The position numbers were made by a program, and so were the translations under genes. Below, in pieces: positions 50,801 through 62,972 of a DNA stretch of 64,000 bases. The DNA comes from Trichoplax sp. H2 (lineage: Eukaryota > Placozoa > Uniplacotomia > Trichoplacea). Under the pieces are notes generated by a model, which had not been told where the DNA came from, made no database searches, and saw only the letters and a program-made list of their open reading frames with translations. The first letter of the stretch is position 1, and each line of letters begins with the position of its first letter. The stretch covers positions 1-64,000 of the forward strand of contig NOWV01000182.1 of assembly GCA_003344405.1 (NCBI GenBank), written 5' to 3'.

Positions 50801-53301
50801 CCAACCATAATACTCAATAAAAGAAGCAAGGGCCTTACTTTTGGCAGTAGATACTGGAAACATTCGAAGTAGGAAATTATAATTTGGACTGTTAACTAGA
50901 TTTGCATCTACTGTATTAGGTGCAATGTGTGGCATATGCAACTTTGAGCAAGCAATTTGAGTTCCGACAGCTGCACTTGGAAGTATTGGTCCGATGATAG
51001 CTACAACTCCTTCATTCATGGCGTCACATGCTAATTTCAGATCGAAATTAAGATCAGCCAAAATACGTCTATCTTTAAATAATCATAGTGTCTGTTTTAT
51101 TACAATCTACTTTCACTCACCTTTATGGAAATTATCGTATGGGCTATATAAGTCTGCGATATGAAATGATGCGGATATCTTGCTGTGATTCAACTTAATA
51201 TCATCAATCTCATTACTATTAATCATATCTAGAGCTAATTGAACAGCTCGTTCTATTTTATTATATCTCTCAGGTAGTAGAATCCCTACATGATGAGCGA
51301 AATAAGAGACTTATTTACGAATGCAAGCTTATACAGGCATACTAATATGCAGTATAGCAGTGAAATATAACGCTAATAATACTCGAAAGGATGACTGAAT
51401 TAAATTCTCTTTTAATGCTATTATGTGGCCTCTAAATCCATTGCAAAACTAACGATTTGTCAATAACATGAAAAATTTATTGATCAATACTGTAGATAAT
51501 TGTATCTCCTGAATAAAATCAGAATTTCTGTTTCGTAGAAATCTTGTCTAACTTTCCGGTACTAAAATTATGAGATAACGAAAACAAAGCAAGAAATAAT
51601 TTAAAGTCTTTAGTTACAGTGCTCATCTAGAAAACTAAATATGCTTATAAGTTATTAAAATTAATAACCTAATATATATGATGCCAATCCGGTCTAAATT
51701 ATAGGAAATCACTAAATTACAGCAAATAGCCTGCAACTAAAAGCCAGAACAGATCTGGTACTAGTAATAAGTTATTATCGAGTTAGCCTATTTACAGTAT
51801 TATACGCTAATGCTAGATCAAATTAAGTAATTCAGTCATTCATTAATTCAAACATTACGTAAACAGATAGAATACTGTTTAGACGCATGCAATTATTAGC
51901 ATTGCAGGTAAGTTTATTATCTACTTTATTAAATGATAATAAAATTCACATAAAAGCAAACGGATCTAAAGTATTCGACAACTTAAATGCATTAGTACCA
52001 ATAGCTGGCAAAATACGGTAATGTACATAAGATTTTGTTGTTAACCGATTATTATTAACTGATAATTTTTTTATTTTTTACGATATTAAAACTTTACTAT
52101 TAAAATGCTTTAAGTAATAGGTACAATAAAATACCAAAAAATCTATGAAGGATATAATAATTAATTTAGAAATTAATTTGCGAAAACATTCTTCAACACT
52201 TTTCAAACCACAAATATAACGTCAGAATAATTAAAACTCTGTAATATCATACAAAACATATATCTAAAAATCACAGGTACATAATATACGGCAAGTTTCA
52301 TTAACGATTATGATCTTATTTATTAGCCATTGAAAAAATACCTCTTTTCTCATATACCGTAGTCAAATAACAAGCTCATCGGCTGACAATCTCTTAAATT
52401 CGACTTATGGAGTAATAAGGCACCATTTAGAGCAATCTTTAACTCTATTTTAACTCTATTTTAATGTTAGAGCTTGAATACAAGTAATTAAATCCCTGTT
52501 TAGATTAAGTCCCTAGGAATCCTTGACTATTTACGCGTACTATTCGTATTAAACTAATATAAATTAATTCTGCTATGAAAAGTCATCTTTAACTCCATTT
52601 AATGTTAGAGCTTGAATACAATTAATTAAAACCCTGTTTAGGCTAAGTTCATAGGAATCCTTGACTATTTACGAGTACTGCACGTATTAAATGAATATAA
52701 ATTAATTTCGTTATGAAAAACCTAGCAAAAACACATAATTTTATGAGATATGTATGGAAGATCAGATGACAAAATATCATATTTAAATGCAGACAAACAT
52801 TCGATACTTATGATGTATCTGCTGTATATGTGGAATGATTCGGCAGTCTTTTAGTACACTAAAATCTAAGCTATCTCCATCAAAATCTACGTGATTAAAA
52901 TAAATCAGTTTCGTTTTATATAAAATTTAATTATTTTTATGAGCAACATTAAAGGAAAATCAGATTTCGTATGTGTCTATGGCTAACTATAGACAGTCTT
53001 TAATACTTTTAGTATATCTATAATGCATACTTTACCAAATATCGAATAATGCATCATCTTTTAATGCATCAAGTTTAATTTTTACCTATCGAAGTCTATA
53101 AACTAACATTAAATCTGATGCTTACAGTATTGTGCCTATTAAATGTAGTTCGTCACCTATCAGTAATATAATTTCAGATCATATAAGAGTTTTACATTAC
53201 TCACCAAGGCGATATGTTGCTTTTGTCCTAACGTTAACCCCGGCAACTAAACCTACTGATCCACAAAATAATGGGAAATAAATGAAAAATGATGCTAACA
53301 T
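44857..53301 (-). CDS. Ionotropic glutamate receptor 2 (complete; unusual ligand and pore residues)
   Basis: Fourteen exons in reading order: 53301-53205, 51285-51121, 51030-50764, 50516-50379, 49892-49768, 49447-49328, 48302-48141, 47976-47872, 47776-47645, 47146-46940, 46480-45940, 45807-45426, 45317-45143, 45006-44857. The sum is 2766 bp, 921 residues. Exon 1 is a signal peptide (MLASFFIYFPLFCGSVGL) and joins in phase 1 to GILLPERY, which fixes the start. The LIVBP-like amino-terminal domain, S1 (YIIDLMDEISRNLNF), APLSITPER with ligand Arg about 521, M1, pore, M3 (YTANLTAFLTI), S2 and M4 follow. Odd points: the S2 acidic ligand residue is Gly (FIGGATML, about 755) where both paralogues have Asp; the S2 Thr position is His (SSSHESFF); the Q/R site is Leu (ASILLQGPD). 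The short tail ends GSTMI (PDZ-type). A 20-N gap lies in the intron between exons 6 and 7. Likely a cation channel subunit or a modulatory or decoy subunit (inference). Confidence 0.92.
48313..48720. repeat. Diverged tandem repeats in an iGluR 2 intron
   Basis: Variants of gaagacaatctaaaatgaat...cttatcag, ...attcagaatgaaatc...cttatcag and gaagacacagtattaaatgaat...ctgatcag recur at roughly 100-bp spacing. A cgataaaaat...tttactaa-atatgga block is seen near 48313 and again near 48677. Boundaries and period are approximate. Confidence 0.4.
48590..48855. repeat. Left copy of duplication flanking second gap
   Basis: Nearly identical to 49044-49310 (about one indel and a few substitutions), ending exactly where the N run begins. 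Intronic. Confidence 0.9.
48856..48875. other. Assembly gap (20 N)
   Basis: Twenty N characters inside an iGluR 2 intron. The sequence before the gap (48590-48855) recurs after it (49044-49310), so the two contig ends overlap rather than being separated by missing DNA. Confidence 0.97.
48876..49038 (-). pseudogene. Second copy of the unknown fragment at 19765-19931
   Basis: About 90% identical to 19765-19931 in the same orientation. Read on the minus strand it encodes NHEIPNFRKIRALLNLIHRL before a 2-bp deletion relative to the other copy breaks the frame. It begins at the gap and ends where the contig-overlap duplicate starts (49044). The left contig lacks it at the equivalent position, so it may be a polymorphic insertion or a chimeric contig end. 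Family unknown. Confidence 0.4.
49044..49310. repeat. Right copy of duplication flanking second gap
   Basis: Matches 48590-48855, then continues past the point where the left copy is cut by the gap, reaching exon 6 of iGluR 2 at 49328. Confidence 0.9.
52440..52725. repeat. Two-copy tandem repeat of about 138 bp in iGluR 2 intron 1
   Basis: The block with atgttagagcttgaatac starts at 52464 and recurs at 52602. The following ccctgttta, aggaatccttgactatttac and ataaattaatt segments recur at the same spacing. The two units are about 85-90% alike by eye. Confidence 0.8.
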
Positions 53302-56300
53302 TTCGTATTTTCTAATTACTTGGTGTCGGAGCAAATTCTCGATCTTTATCTAAATGACAGAAATAAGCACAACGTTGATTAAATAACGTATTCTTTAATA
53401 GCGCAACCTTTAAAATTGACGCATTCAATATTTTATGGATACGTACAAATCATTAAAAGTTAATTGTCAAAACCTTGGATAATAGCTTGCCATGTAACAG
53501 TTAAATTTTTAACTTACTTAGATTCTCCAATGAGATTTATCATAGCTAGGACTTGGAAGTCTGATCAAAAATAGGGATCTGTAGTAAATAGCCCTTATTA
53601 TTCAATTAGACTCTTTTGCAACATCTACCTTTAGAAGTCCATCCCACAACAAAGTAATCTTACCAATTGAATTATTCGAAATAATTTATAAATAAGTATG
53701 ACATTCTCTACTCCAATTAGTTTCAAATCATATGATTAAACTTGTTATGATTTATGTACAATTAATTACTGCAATATTGTAATACTAGAATTTAATTTTT
53801 TCAGTCTCGTCACTACTTTCCTCAAGTAAGCACCAAAGAAACATAATACAAAATTATAATACTAAAGATATTATATGCGTAAAACTATGATCGATCTGAG
53901 ACTTGGTTGGATCAATGCGTACATTATCAGACAACTTTAGAATTATAATTTAATACAGACTCATTAATGATGTTAGAAAATCGATCGTTCTCGCCAATAA
54001 ATAGAGTTTACTGTATAGAAAACAACATATTGTTATAAATTTTGATGTAAAATCTCTAATTATGGGGGACAAAGTAATGCATTATTGACAGTAGAAAAGT
54101 TTAACGGCGTGTATTGCATCAGCATAAATGACAACCTTCCGATTTTAATTCATAATTTTCCTCTTAATTCTATTCCTTTTGTAACAATCTTCAGGCTCGA
54201 ATTATTTACCAGAAAAATTATCATTTGGAGTTTAATACACATCCGCCGAAAAGATGAGAATAAATAGATGCATATAATATGATTCCGTTATAAATTATTG
54301 AATGCAGTCAGTATCTCGTTTTTGAAATAAATATGGACCTAACTAATAATGCTTTATGTAGATTTTCAAGTATAGTAGCTACAGTAGAGGACAGAATGAA
54401 AACATTTTTATAGTCCTGTAGTATGTATTCGTAGCATGTATACGCTGCTGCTAAAATTCAATGACTTGTATTGCAAAACATTACGATTAGAAAATTTTAT
54501 TGGTTATACGATTGGGAAACATTAGTCAGTCATTTATAGATACTAAATTATTCGTATATTGTTAATAATGCATAGTAAAAATAAATAGGTAACTTCTAGA
54601 CATGATATTGCAGAGCAAACAAGAAATCGTTTCTGTGGTAGCAAACAGTGTATTTTAGATACTTTAGACATGTGTTGTTTCAGTGTTAGAAATGCATCCT
54701 TACACAAGTCCAAAGATCATCGTACTGATATTAAAGAAATCTTGGTCAAAACCACAAATTTGTGTTGACTTATCTTTATTTTACAAGTAAAAATTTAATC
54801 AACTTTTAGTGAAAACAATAGGTAAACTATGATTTTACTAATTTATAATAACTTCCTAACAAGAATTTTCTGAATTGAATAACATACAAATCGTTCAAAT
54901 AAATACGTTAAGAAAAGTTTCATTTCTATATATTAATTATAGGCATCATTAGTGTCGCCGTTTTCAAATGGCATTGCTGGTGAAATCATCTTAAAGACAC
55001 AAAAATTGGAAACTGCTAACTATTGAATAATCATGCAAAATACTATATTTATACTAATAATCCATTGCAAACTCATTCTGCAATCCTCAAACACCATAAC
55101 AGCTAATGAGGAGTTCAAATTCTGTTTAAATTTTAATCTTTATTTTCGATAAAGATGGATTATTACTGTACTTAGTGCTATGGAATCTTCTAGTATTGAA
55201 GTCGGTTAATCACTCATTATCGTTAAAACTATCTTGGAAGTGCAAGTGTACACTCTAGAAATATTAGTTATATTGATGAGGTCAAAGCAATAATAATTAT
55301 AGTAAACTACGGTTTGAGACCTAACTAAGGTATTCGCTGATTGCTCGAGGTACTCTGACTAAAGTTCAAAAGATACACTTACGATGGGATTAAGCTTCAT
55401 TATTCAGCGGTAGTAACCAACTGCTATAAGAGATCTCTTATAATTGCAACTAGGACATCCGTAAGTGTATTCAATCTCCGCTATTTGGTACTCCTCTAAT
55501 TTATAAACATGTGTACTTTTATGTGCGATTAAATTAAGTTTGGTACAGTTTCAAATTAAAATACCGTAACAAACCGATATCGACATAACTCATGCAGTAT
55601 TAAGTTGGGTGATTAGCCTCAAGCTACACCGTATCGAAATCTCGATGAAGCGCTAACAAGCAGCTTCATTTTAAACTAATACTACAGAATCGTAGCAATG
55701 TTATAGTCTATTCTTAGAACAAATTGCCTTCGAGGATGGAAGCATATTTCACTATTTGATTTACCGTATCTATAAAAATTCACCCTGTAGTACAACGTTT
55801 ATACTCAGTGGTGATAAAGTGCCTACATAATAATAAAACAAGAACTACCTTACAATTTCTTGTAAATAGTACTTTATTGCATAAATTAGATTTGTCTAAT
55901 AAGTCTAACAACTACCAAGGACTAGCTAATTACGATCCGACTACCGCATCTCAATATTATTACAGCAAATCCAACATTTACATGCAATCAGTTACGGAAA
56001 GATTCTTTTAGCAATACAATCACATCCTGCTAATTACATCGTAAGATTAGTTTTAATTTTCTATCGTGATCTAGCTATCTACGTTTAATTTATCTATTTT
56101 CGTACAATTGCATATTAATTTTTAATCTTATGATGTTTAGGGCTGCTCTATATCAAGTCTAAGACTGAAGTAATTTATTCTGATCACTTTTTTTTGATAT
56201 AAACACTCTCCTATCATACTTCCGTTATTCTAAAAGCAATTTTTATAATTACTTGGACGCACAAATCGTTCAATACGCCGAACATGTATATACTATATGA

Positions 56301-56588
56301 ACAAGTTGTTACAACGATTTATCATGTTCACACTAGAATAATGATTAAACGTATGACTAGTACTTATGAAAAAAGGACTTCTTGTATTACTTTAGTACCG
56401 TATAGAAATAGTCTTGTATTATTAGCTAAGCTAGGTAATATAAAATAACTGCAAGTAGGCAAGATGCTATAGGCACAGAATACTGATGCATTTGTAGCAA
56501 TAAATTTCTTTCCATTAATGTATTCATTTGCCTTATAAAAAGCACTTTATAAGTACGATATCCGTATCATCTCTTGCAAGGCGGTAGT
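53302..56588. other. Intergenic, iGluR 2 to iGluR 3
   Basis: About 3.3 kb between the start of iGluR 2 and the tail exon of iGluR 3. It should contain the iGluR 2 promoter. No supported gene, RNA gene or repeat was recognised. Frames at 54085-54267 and 55808-56011 (+) have the Ile/Asn-rich composition of random AT-rich sequence. Confidence 0.6.
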
Positions 56589-59500
56589 TTATATTAATGT
56601 TGACGTCCTTTTAGTCTTAGTCACGCTTAACTCTCCTGTATTGCATCTGTCTGTTTTATCCTTACAAAATGTCGCTGAAAATGAATCATTTATGATATAT
56701 AGAAATCGTTTCTTTACGGCGCCTGCAAAGGATATCTAATTAAGGAATAAATTAGACGTATCAGAAAATTTCCTAAATAACTTGTACTAACTCATGTATT
56801 GATTTAATGTATCTTTTGCCAGAAATTCAATCTTAAATAAATTTGATTACCTTCATATAATGCCTTCGAGTATCCTTGATAGCAGCCACAATCCATTCGG
56901 TAATCAGTATGGCAAAGCTAAATCCTACCGTTGCCAACAGTATATAAAATACCCCGATTAAACTTTCAAATTTAACAGGATCATGACTTGTTGATTCAGA
57001 AACGGCTTTGCACTTCCCTTCGAACCTTTTCCCAATCAAATTAATTATGATTATAAATCGTCACCAACAATATTATCACTGTCATATGTAGCAGCTAAAA
57101 TACTCGTAGCGCTATAATATTGCAGATGATTATTAATTTTTATGTAATTTGGTGTAGTACGGTACCTCGCATAATGATAAGTAGAAATATGCGATATTAT
57201 GTGTTAACATCCGTACGGTATGAACTGTATATAGGTTAGCAGGTAAATAAGGTCGAGCTTATAAAATAAAAGATATCTTCTCTGCAGCGATCTACGCGTT
57301 AGATTGCGTTACTATGGTGATGAAATATTTAATATTCACTTTACTTAAGAATTAAAGAATAATAATTATTTCTTACTAAATACCATTTTGTCTGTAAAGT
57401 TTCCAGAAACCCTTCCTCACGAAATCTTAATATTTGAATGCTGACTTCTTTCCAGTAAAGCGATTCTTTTGGTAGCGCCAAGCCAAAGCTGTCTTCTTTA
57501 AAACTTCCAACTGTAGTCAAATTACAATACTGACTTTTGGCATATTTAAGTACTGCAGCATCTCCAATATACGCATAATGCTCAGTTGTACTAGAAAGTA
57601 CGCGCTGAACACCTTCCATATTGCTACGAACATTCTTTAAATTATGCTTCATTTCCTGATAAGGTGAGACAGCAGTGTTCAAGAAGAAATATTCAATGCT
57701 GCTATTCGCTAAAACTCCATATCCCATGCCTGAACTTTTTGCCAAATCATGTAAGGAATTAAATGCTAATGAAATTTTTTAGTATTTCCAATCATATAAA
57801 TAAAAATAAATGCAAATATTCTGTCAGAACGAAATCAATACAATCAAATCAGGCTAGCCTTAGCAATAGCTAATAGATGTAAAAAGTTCAATAATGCTAC
57901 TAATTTAGTTTACTGATGGCATGCTACATACTAGTTTGTAAACTGCTGACAGTCAAAAAGGCAGTTAAATTAGCAGTGTAGGTAGCAATAATAATAACAG
58001 AAGATAACCACCAAATTGCTGTAATTAAGCGTGCTGATATCGATCTTGGTGTTCTATCAGCCCCTTGGGACAGAAAGGATCCCAATGTATACCACAAAGT
58101 ATTCCCAAACGAAAAGGCTTCCAATGCTTCTTCCTTCTCCATTTGCCAATAGTCATAATTATGCTGTAGTTTGCTTTCACTTTGATAGCGATCTTCCAAC
58201 ATTTGTAGCTTTTCTGCAGCTTTACCATAATAATCGAAAGGACTCCATCGATTCATACATGTAGTCGCTATTGCTACCACTATCAGTGATATTAAAATTC
58301 CAATCCAAACTTCAATTTTAAGGGGTAAAAATGCTTGAAATAAAGAATTGGCCTCATTTTTTTTCGTTAACGTTAAGACAGTTAAACCTTGATTCATGAA
58401 TGGCATAGTAAAATCTAGTGCTTGTTGTCGTTCTGGGGTTATGGAGAGTGGTGCAGCGGCCATATCGGCTATCTATTAAACAACCAGAAAGAGCGTTGAG
58501 GGAAGAATAGCCATCTACACTGTAATAATCTGTCACTAGTAAGTGAGCAAAATTTTCGACAATATTAACTAAGCAGACCACCGTAGTCATTTAGTAAGGT
58601 AATCATAGCTTGTCTACTTAGCGTTAATACGTGTATTGTATACGAAAAGTGAGTATAAGATCTAAAATAAATCATATATTTAGCCATATAGTAATACTTG
58701 TAATGGTTATGTCATGATTTACATTGATTCAGATATCATGACTGATTACAACCAAATCATTTATAATGTAATTAACATGAATTCCAAGTGAGTCTTTACA
58801 TTAGACCTCACGAGACAATGCAATAGATAGATTTAAATTGATTTATGATTTAGTTAGTAAAATTTTCATTATCTCGTATCGGTGTTGTCTTATAGTAATT
58901 CTTTCAGTACTGTAACTGTAACAAATTTGGATTGATTAAATTATTTAAGATCTATTAAAAAAATGGGATCTATGTACGTTGTATTGAATATTTATATTTA
59001 GCAGATTGAATCTATATCTGATGTCTTTACTGTAGCCCTTATGAAAGAATATGCCTTTATTGGATTTAGATATCACAACTGATATTTATAATATATCAAT
59101 ATTATCCGTATATTTTCTCTTTACTGTAATCTTTGTAAAGTTAACCGATCTGTTCGCGTTTGTATTCGCGGTGATCCTTGTAAAAACGTTACAGTTTAAA
59201 TTAATTTAGATATGATACCCGGTACCTGATTAATAACTTATAATTGGATGGATAAGACTTGGATACGCAGTATTGTTTATTTGTTATATATTGCTAGTAT
59301 TGTTCAACGATTAGATATGTAAGAAGTGATGTAAAATCGAGGTTGTAAGATTAAATCAGTATCGTAAAACGGATTAATTTATCTGCAGCAGGAATTATAG
59401 TAGCCTGATTCTTGTTCAAGATACCAACTGTTAAATATTTAAAACATCAATATTATCTATCGTAGAAATATTTACTACTTCGTAACCTTGTATGAGACCA

Positions 59501-62500
59501 ATAGCATAATATTTTATGCATCTATCGGCTAACATCTGTATCATTATTGACAAAACGTAATTACGATCCTATTTATAATAGTGGGTAAAGTTACATAATA
59601 GTATGGTACTTACCCCATCTATCACTTCGCCTATTACGCCGGTCCATTTTAACGCTCCATTTTTGTCGGTGTATTGTGAACCATACTGACCATCGGCAAC
59701 TATTCTTATTTTATAAGTAAAATTTAAATTCTTACTCATTTCATCGAGTAAATCAATAATATAGCCTCTGTATTTTCTGCCAGTTATAGCATAATCTCGA
59801 TCTGCCATTGTGAATGGCGCATCCTAAGAAATAGAACATAAAATTTAGCCAATTTAGGTTATACGATTGCACCGCAAATATGTGCTGTAGATCTAATCAA
59901 TTCCTTGCTCATTTGAATTTATCCTGTGCCATAATACGATTATCTTAATACATGCAAAGTAGATAGCAGCTTTCGATTACTAAAAAATAATGTATGCGTA
60001 TTATCTTTTACGTACAATTAGGAGCAAAACAACTATGTTAATAACTATATGTGCAATTAGGATGGCTCTTTACGACATCTTGCAAATATTTTAAACGCCT
60101 GCGATTCCACCTAATACACGATTAAATAAATTCATTAACAAAACTATAGAACAAACTTACCAAAATTGTGGTCACAGTCAAAGTTTTACCACCAATAAAT
60201 GAACCAGAATCTAAAATATGATTGACTCCGTTAAGAAAATAGATTCGATTGCGATCTAGAATTAAGTTGCGATGGTTAGTCCAACTTCCAACCTAAATAA
60301 GCACATGCAATCTGATAAGAAATTACTGACCAAAAATCTTCCAGTAGACTACTAAAATATAGGCATAGAGGTAATATTAGCTATTACAAGTTTCGTGACT
60401 ACCTTAGCCCATGATTGACCATGTAAATTGATAATATCGTAGCCGACATTGCTAGGACCACCATTTGCATTGAAATTGATTGATGAGGTTGTCGATGGCC
60501 CTGAAGCCTGAGGAAGGAAAATCCAAGTAAATTTCAATATTTTCTGATGTTCATATTCTAAATTTGTATTGAAATAGGTTTGCACACGATAACTACTCGT
60601 AAACTGATCTTATTAAGTAAGAAAGATAGTGATAAAACAGACCTTTTTAATGAAATGAAACATTTGATGACCTTGCTTCCAGGGCTTTGGATTAGATTTA
60701 TCACAAATTACCTTAGCTGCCTTTGGCAGCTTCCCCTCGCGCACCATGGCTTGAATGCCATAGGCAACAGCCAAAACAGAATCAAAATAATGGAGATATA
60801 GGGGCTAGGTTGTAGGAAAAGATCGGAGAATAATTTAACTTGGAAACGCAGATCAATGCGTAAAAAAATAATCAAACTACAGTAATAAAAATTATTTTAC
60901 TCGGGTTTTACACCAAACTTTAAATGATCTATTGATACCAAAGTTTTAACTCAGATTAGATATTAATCATAAACTACTACGCCATTTTATACTATATAAC
61001 ATTCTAGCAATTTCTATAATAATTTTGGAGATCGTTTATAATACCTCTATAGTTTCATTGTAGCGAAGGTAATACCTGGCTGATACGTTCTGATATAGCT
61101 TTCCCCGATTATTATGATATGCTAATCCAATTAAACCATTCAAATTAGGAGGTAGCTGAGAAGTCTAAAAAGATTGAAAAGAGAGGTCACTGTATAAGAC
61201 ATAAGTTTCCCACATTTAATAATCATCTCTTATTTTTTGACTTTTGTGGTTTTAGATTTCAGTTACGTTCATCTCTATGGTAATCTCAATCTAATTTTGT
61301 CGCATACAACATTAATATTTACTTCTGTTGCCATCCTACATTTATTGAGGATCTGTTGGGCTGCTATCTAGTGAAACTCTGAAAGAATTGCAGCAGCTTC
61401 TACTGAGTTATCAGTACTAATTTTAAATACCGTAGTTGCTGTGCAATTTTTGTAGGCCACCAGTAAAACATTTCATTGAGCAAAATATAATTCAAGCAAC
61501 TACGTTGGATGATTGGCGCGATCTGTATACTGTACGTATCCTAACTAGCATACTTTTGAACTGCGTATACCTCTGCAGCTATAGCATCTACTGCTATCCA
61601 ACACCATCCGCTATCCATCATTCCCATCTCTCGTGCACGTTCAAAAATTTTTAATGCTTCAGACGTTAAACAATTAATAATGACTATCCTTGCGCCTTAA
61701 AAAAGAAATGGACATGTGGTTATTTATATGACAGAACTGTCGAAAATAGAATAGTCTACAAACACCTGTACTTTATTTTAAGACATCTAGACTGTACACT
61801 AAGCTGCAGAAAAGCGCTTCTAACTACAAACTTTACAGCCTTATATATATACTACGGCAGGCCAACAGTGTTGTGTATTAGTGAAAATTGTAAGACTAAT
61901 ACTTAAAGCTCGGACCATACGCTAATGTAATTACCTCACTAAAGACTACCTGAAATTTGCTGTAAAACGTACAACTTGTGGTACTGTGGTGTAATAAAAT
62001 ATTAGAAAATGCTTCGGAAGAATCTAAGTGGGATAAAACTCGGATGTTGCACAGCATCTAGAATGTTGAATCTGTCATCCTCAAAATATAATTTCTTATC
62101 AAATTACCTGATTTTTTAATGCTCAGCAAGTTGGTTTCGATATCCAATAAATTTCCAGCTTGATCTATCTTAAATAGCTCAAATGCTAATATTCTCCAAG
62201 ATTTTCTCGATGCAATTTCCCGAAATTTCGATAAAACGCTAACACCTAGTACAGATACAAGGGAAAATGAAGCAATCAAGCATCTATAACTTGATAATGT
62301 TTATAAAAGTTAATTTACCCGGGAAAAGTAGACTTATCCCTAGTTAATCATATACAGTCTTCCATAAATAAAACTAGATTTGTATCAAACTTCTATCTCT
62401 TCTTGATTTCATTAAATTACAATTTGCCTATTCATTCATTTATCATAGAAACATTTTACGATACCAAAATCCGTATTAGATGCTAATATAGCCACTTTAG

Positions 62501-62972
62501 TCCATCCATAATACTCAATAAAAGAGGCTATAGCTAAGCTTTCAATAGTGGATACTGGCAACATTCGAAGAAGATAAGTATAACTTGGATTATTCGCCAG
62601 GTTAGCGTCGGTAGCAAAAGGTGCAATATGGGGCATATTTAATGTTGAGCAAGCAAATTGTGCTCCTATGGTAGCACCGGATACTAATGGTCCAATGATA
62701 GCCACAATTTCTTCTTTCATAGCATTACAAGCTAGTTTTATAATTAAGAATTGGTCAACCTAAACTCTTTAGCAATAAATCTAGTGTAGTTTCAAATCGA
62801 TCTCTACCTTTGTGAAAATTATCATAAGGGCTATACAAGTCCGCTGTATGAAATGTCGTGGAAAGTCTGCTGTGATTTAACTTAATATCAGCGATTTCAT
62901 TTCCATTAATCATATCAATAGCCAGCTGAATGGCGCGTTCAATTTTAGTATATCCTCTAGGTAATAAAATTC
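56589..62972 (-). CDS. Ionotropic glutamate receptor 3 (first exon outside or not located)
   Basis: Thirteen exons in reading order: 62972-62808, 62731-62465, 62245-62108, 61695-61571, 61164-61045, 60804-60643, 60507-60403, 60292-60161, 59823-59614, 58472-57932, 57765-57384, 57025-56851, 56735-56589. They give about 888 residues. Most exon lengths equal those of the two paralogues (165, 267, 138, 125, 120, 105, 132, 541, 382, 175). The amino-terminal domain (IERAIQLAIDMING; AIIGPLVSGA) leads to S1 (YRGYIIDLLDEMSKNLNF) and APLSITPER with the ligand Arg. The pore is SFLSQGAD (Ser at the Q/R site) and M3 is YTANLTAFLTV. S2 has Asp in YIGDAAVL but Ile at the Thr position (NSSIEYFF). M4 (FYILLATVGFSFAIL) is followed by a 48-residue tail exon ending TSTLI (PDZ-type). 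By analogy, the signal-peptide exon lies about 2 kb upstream, beyond the window. Intron 58473-59613 holds weak diverged repeats only. Confidence 0.91.

Noticed and set aside
56627-56674. Short alternative last exon for iGluR 3 (ending IQES)
   Set aside because: It has a good acceptor, but the exon at 56735-56589 aligns with the tails of both paralogues and ends in the same T-x-I motif.
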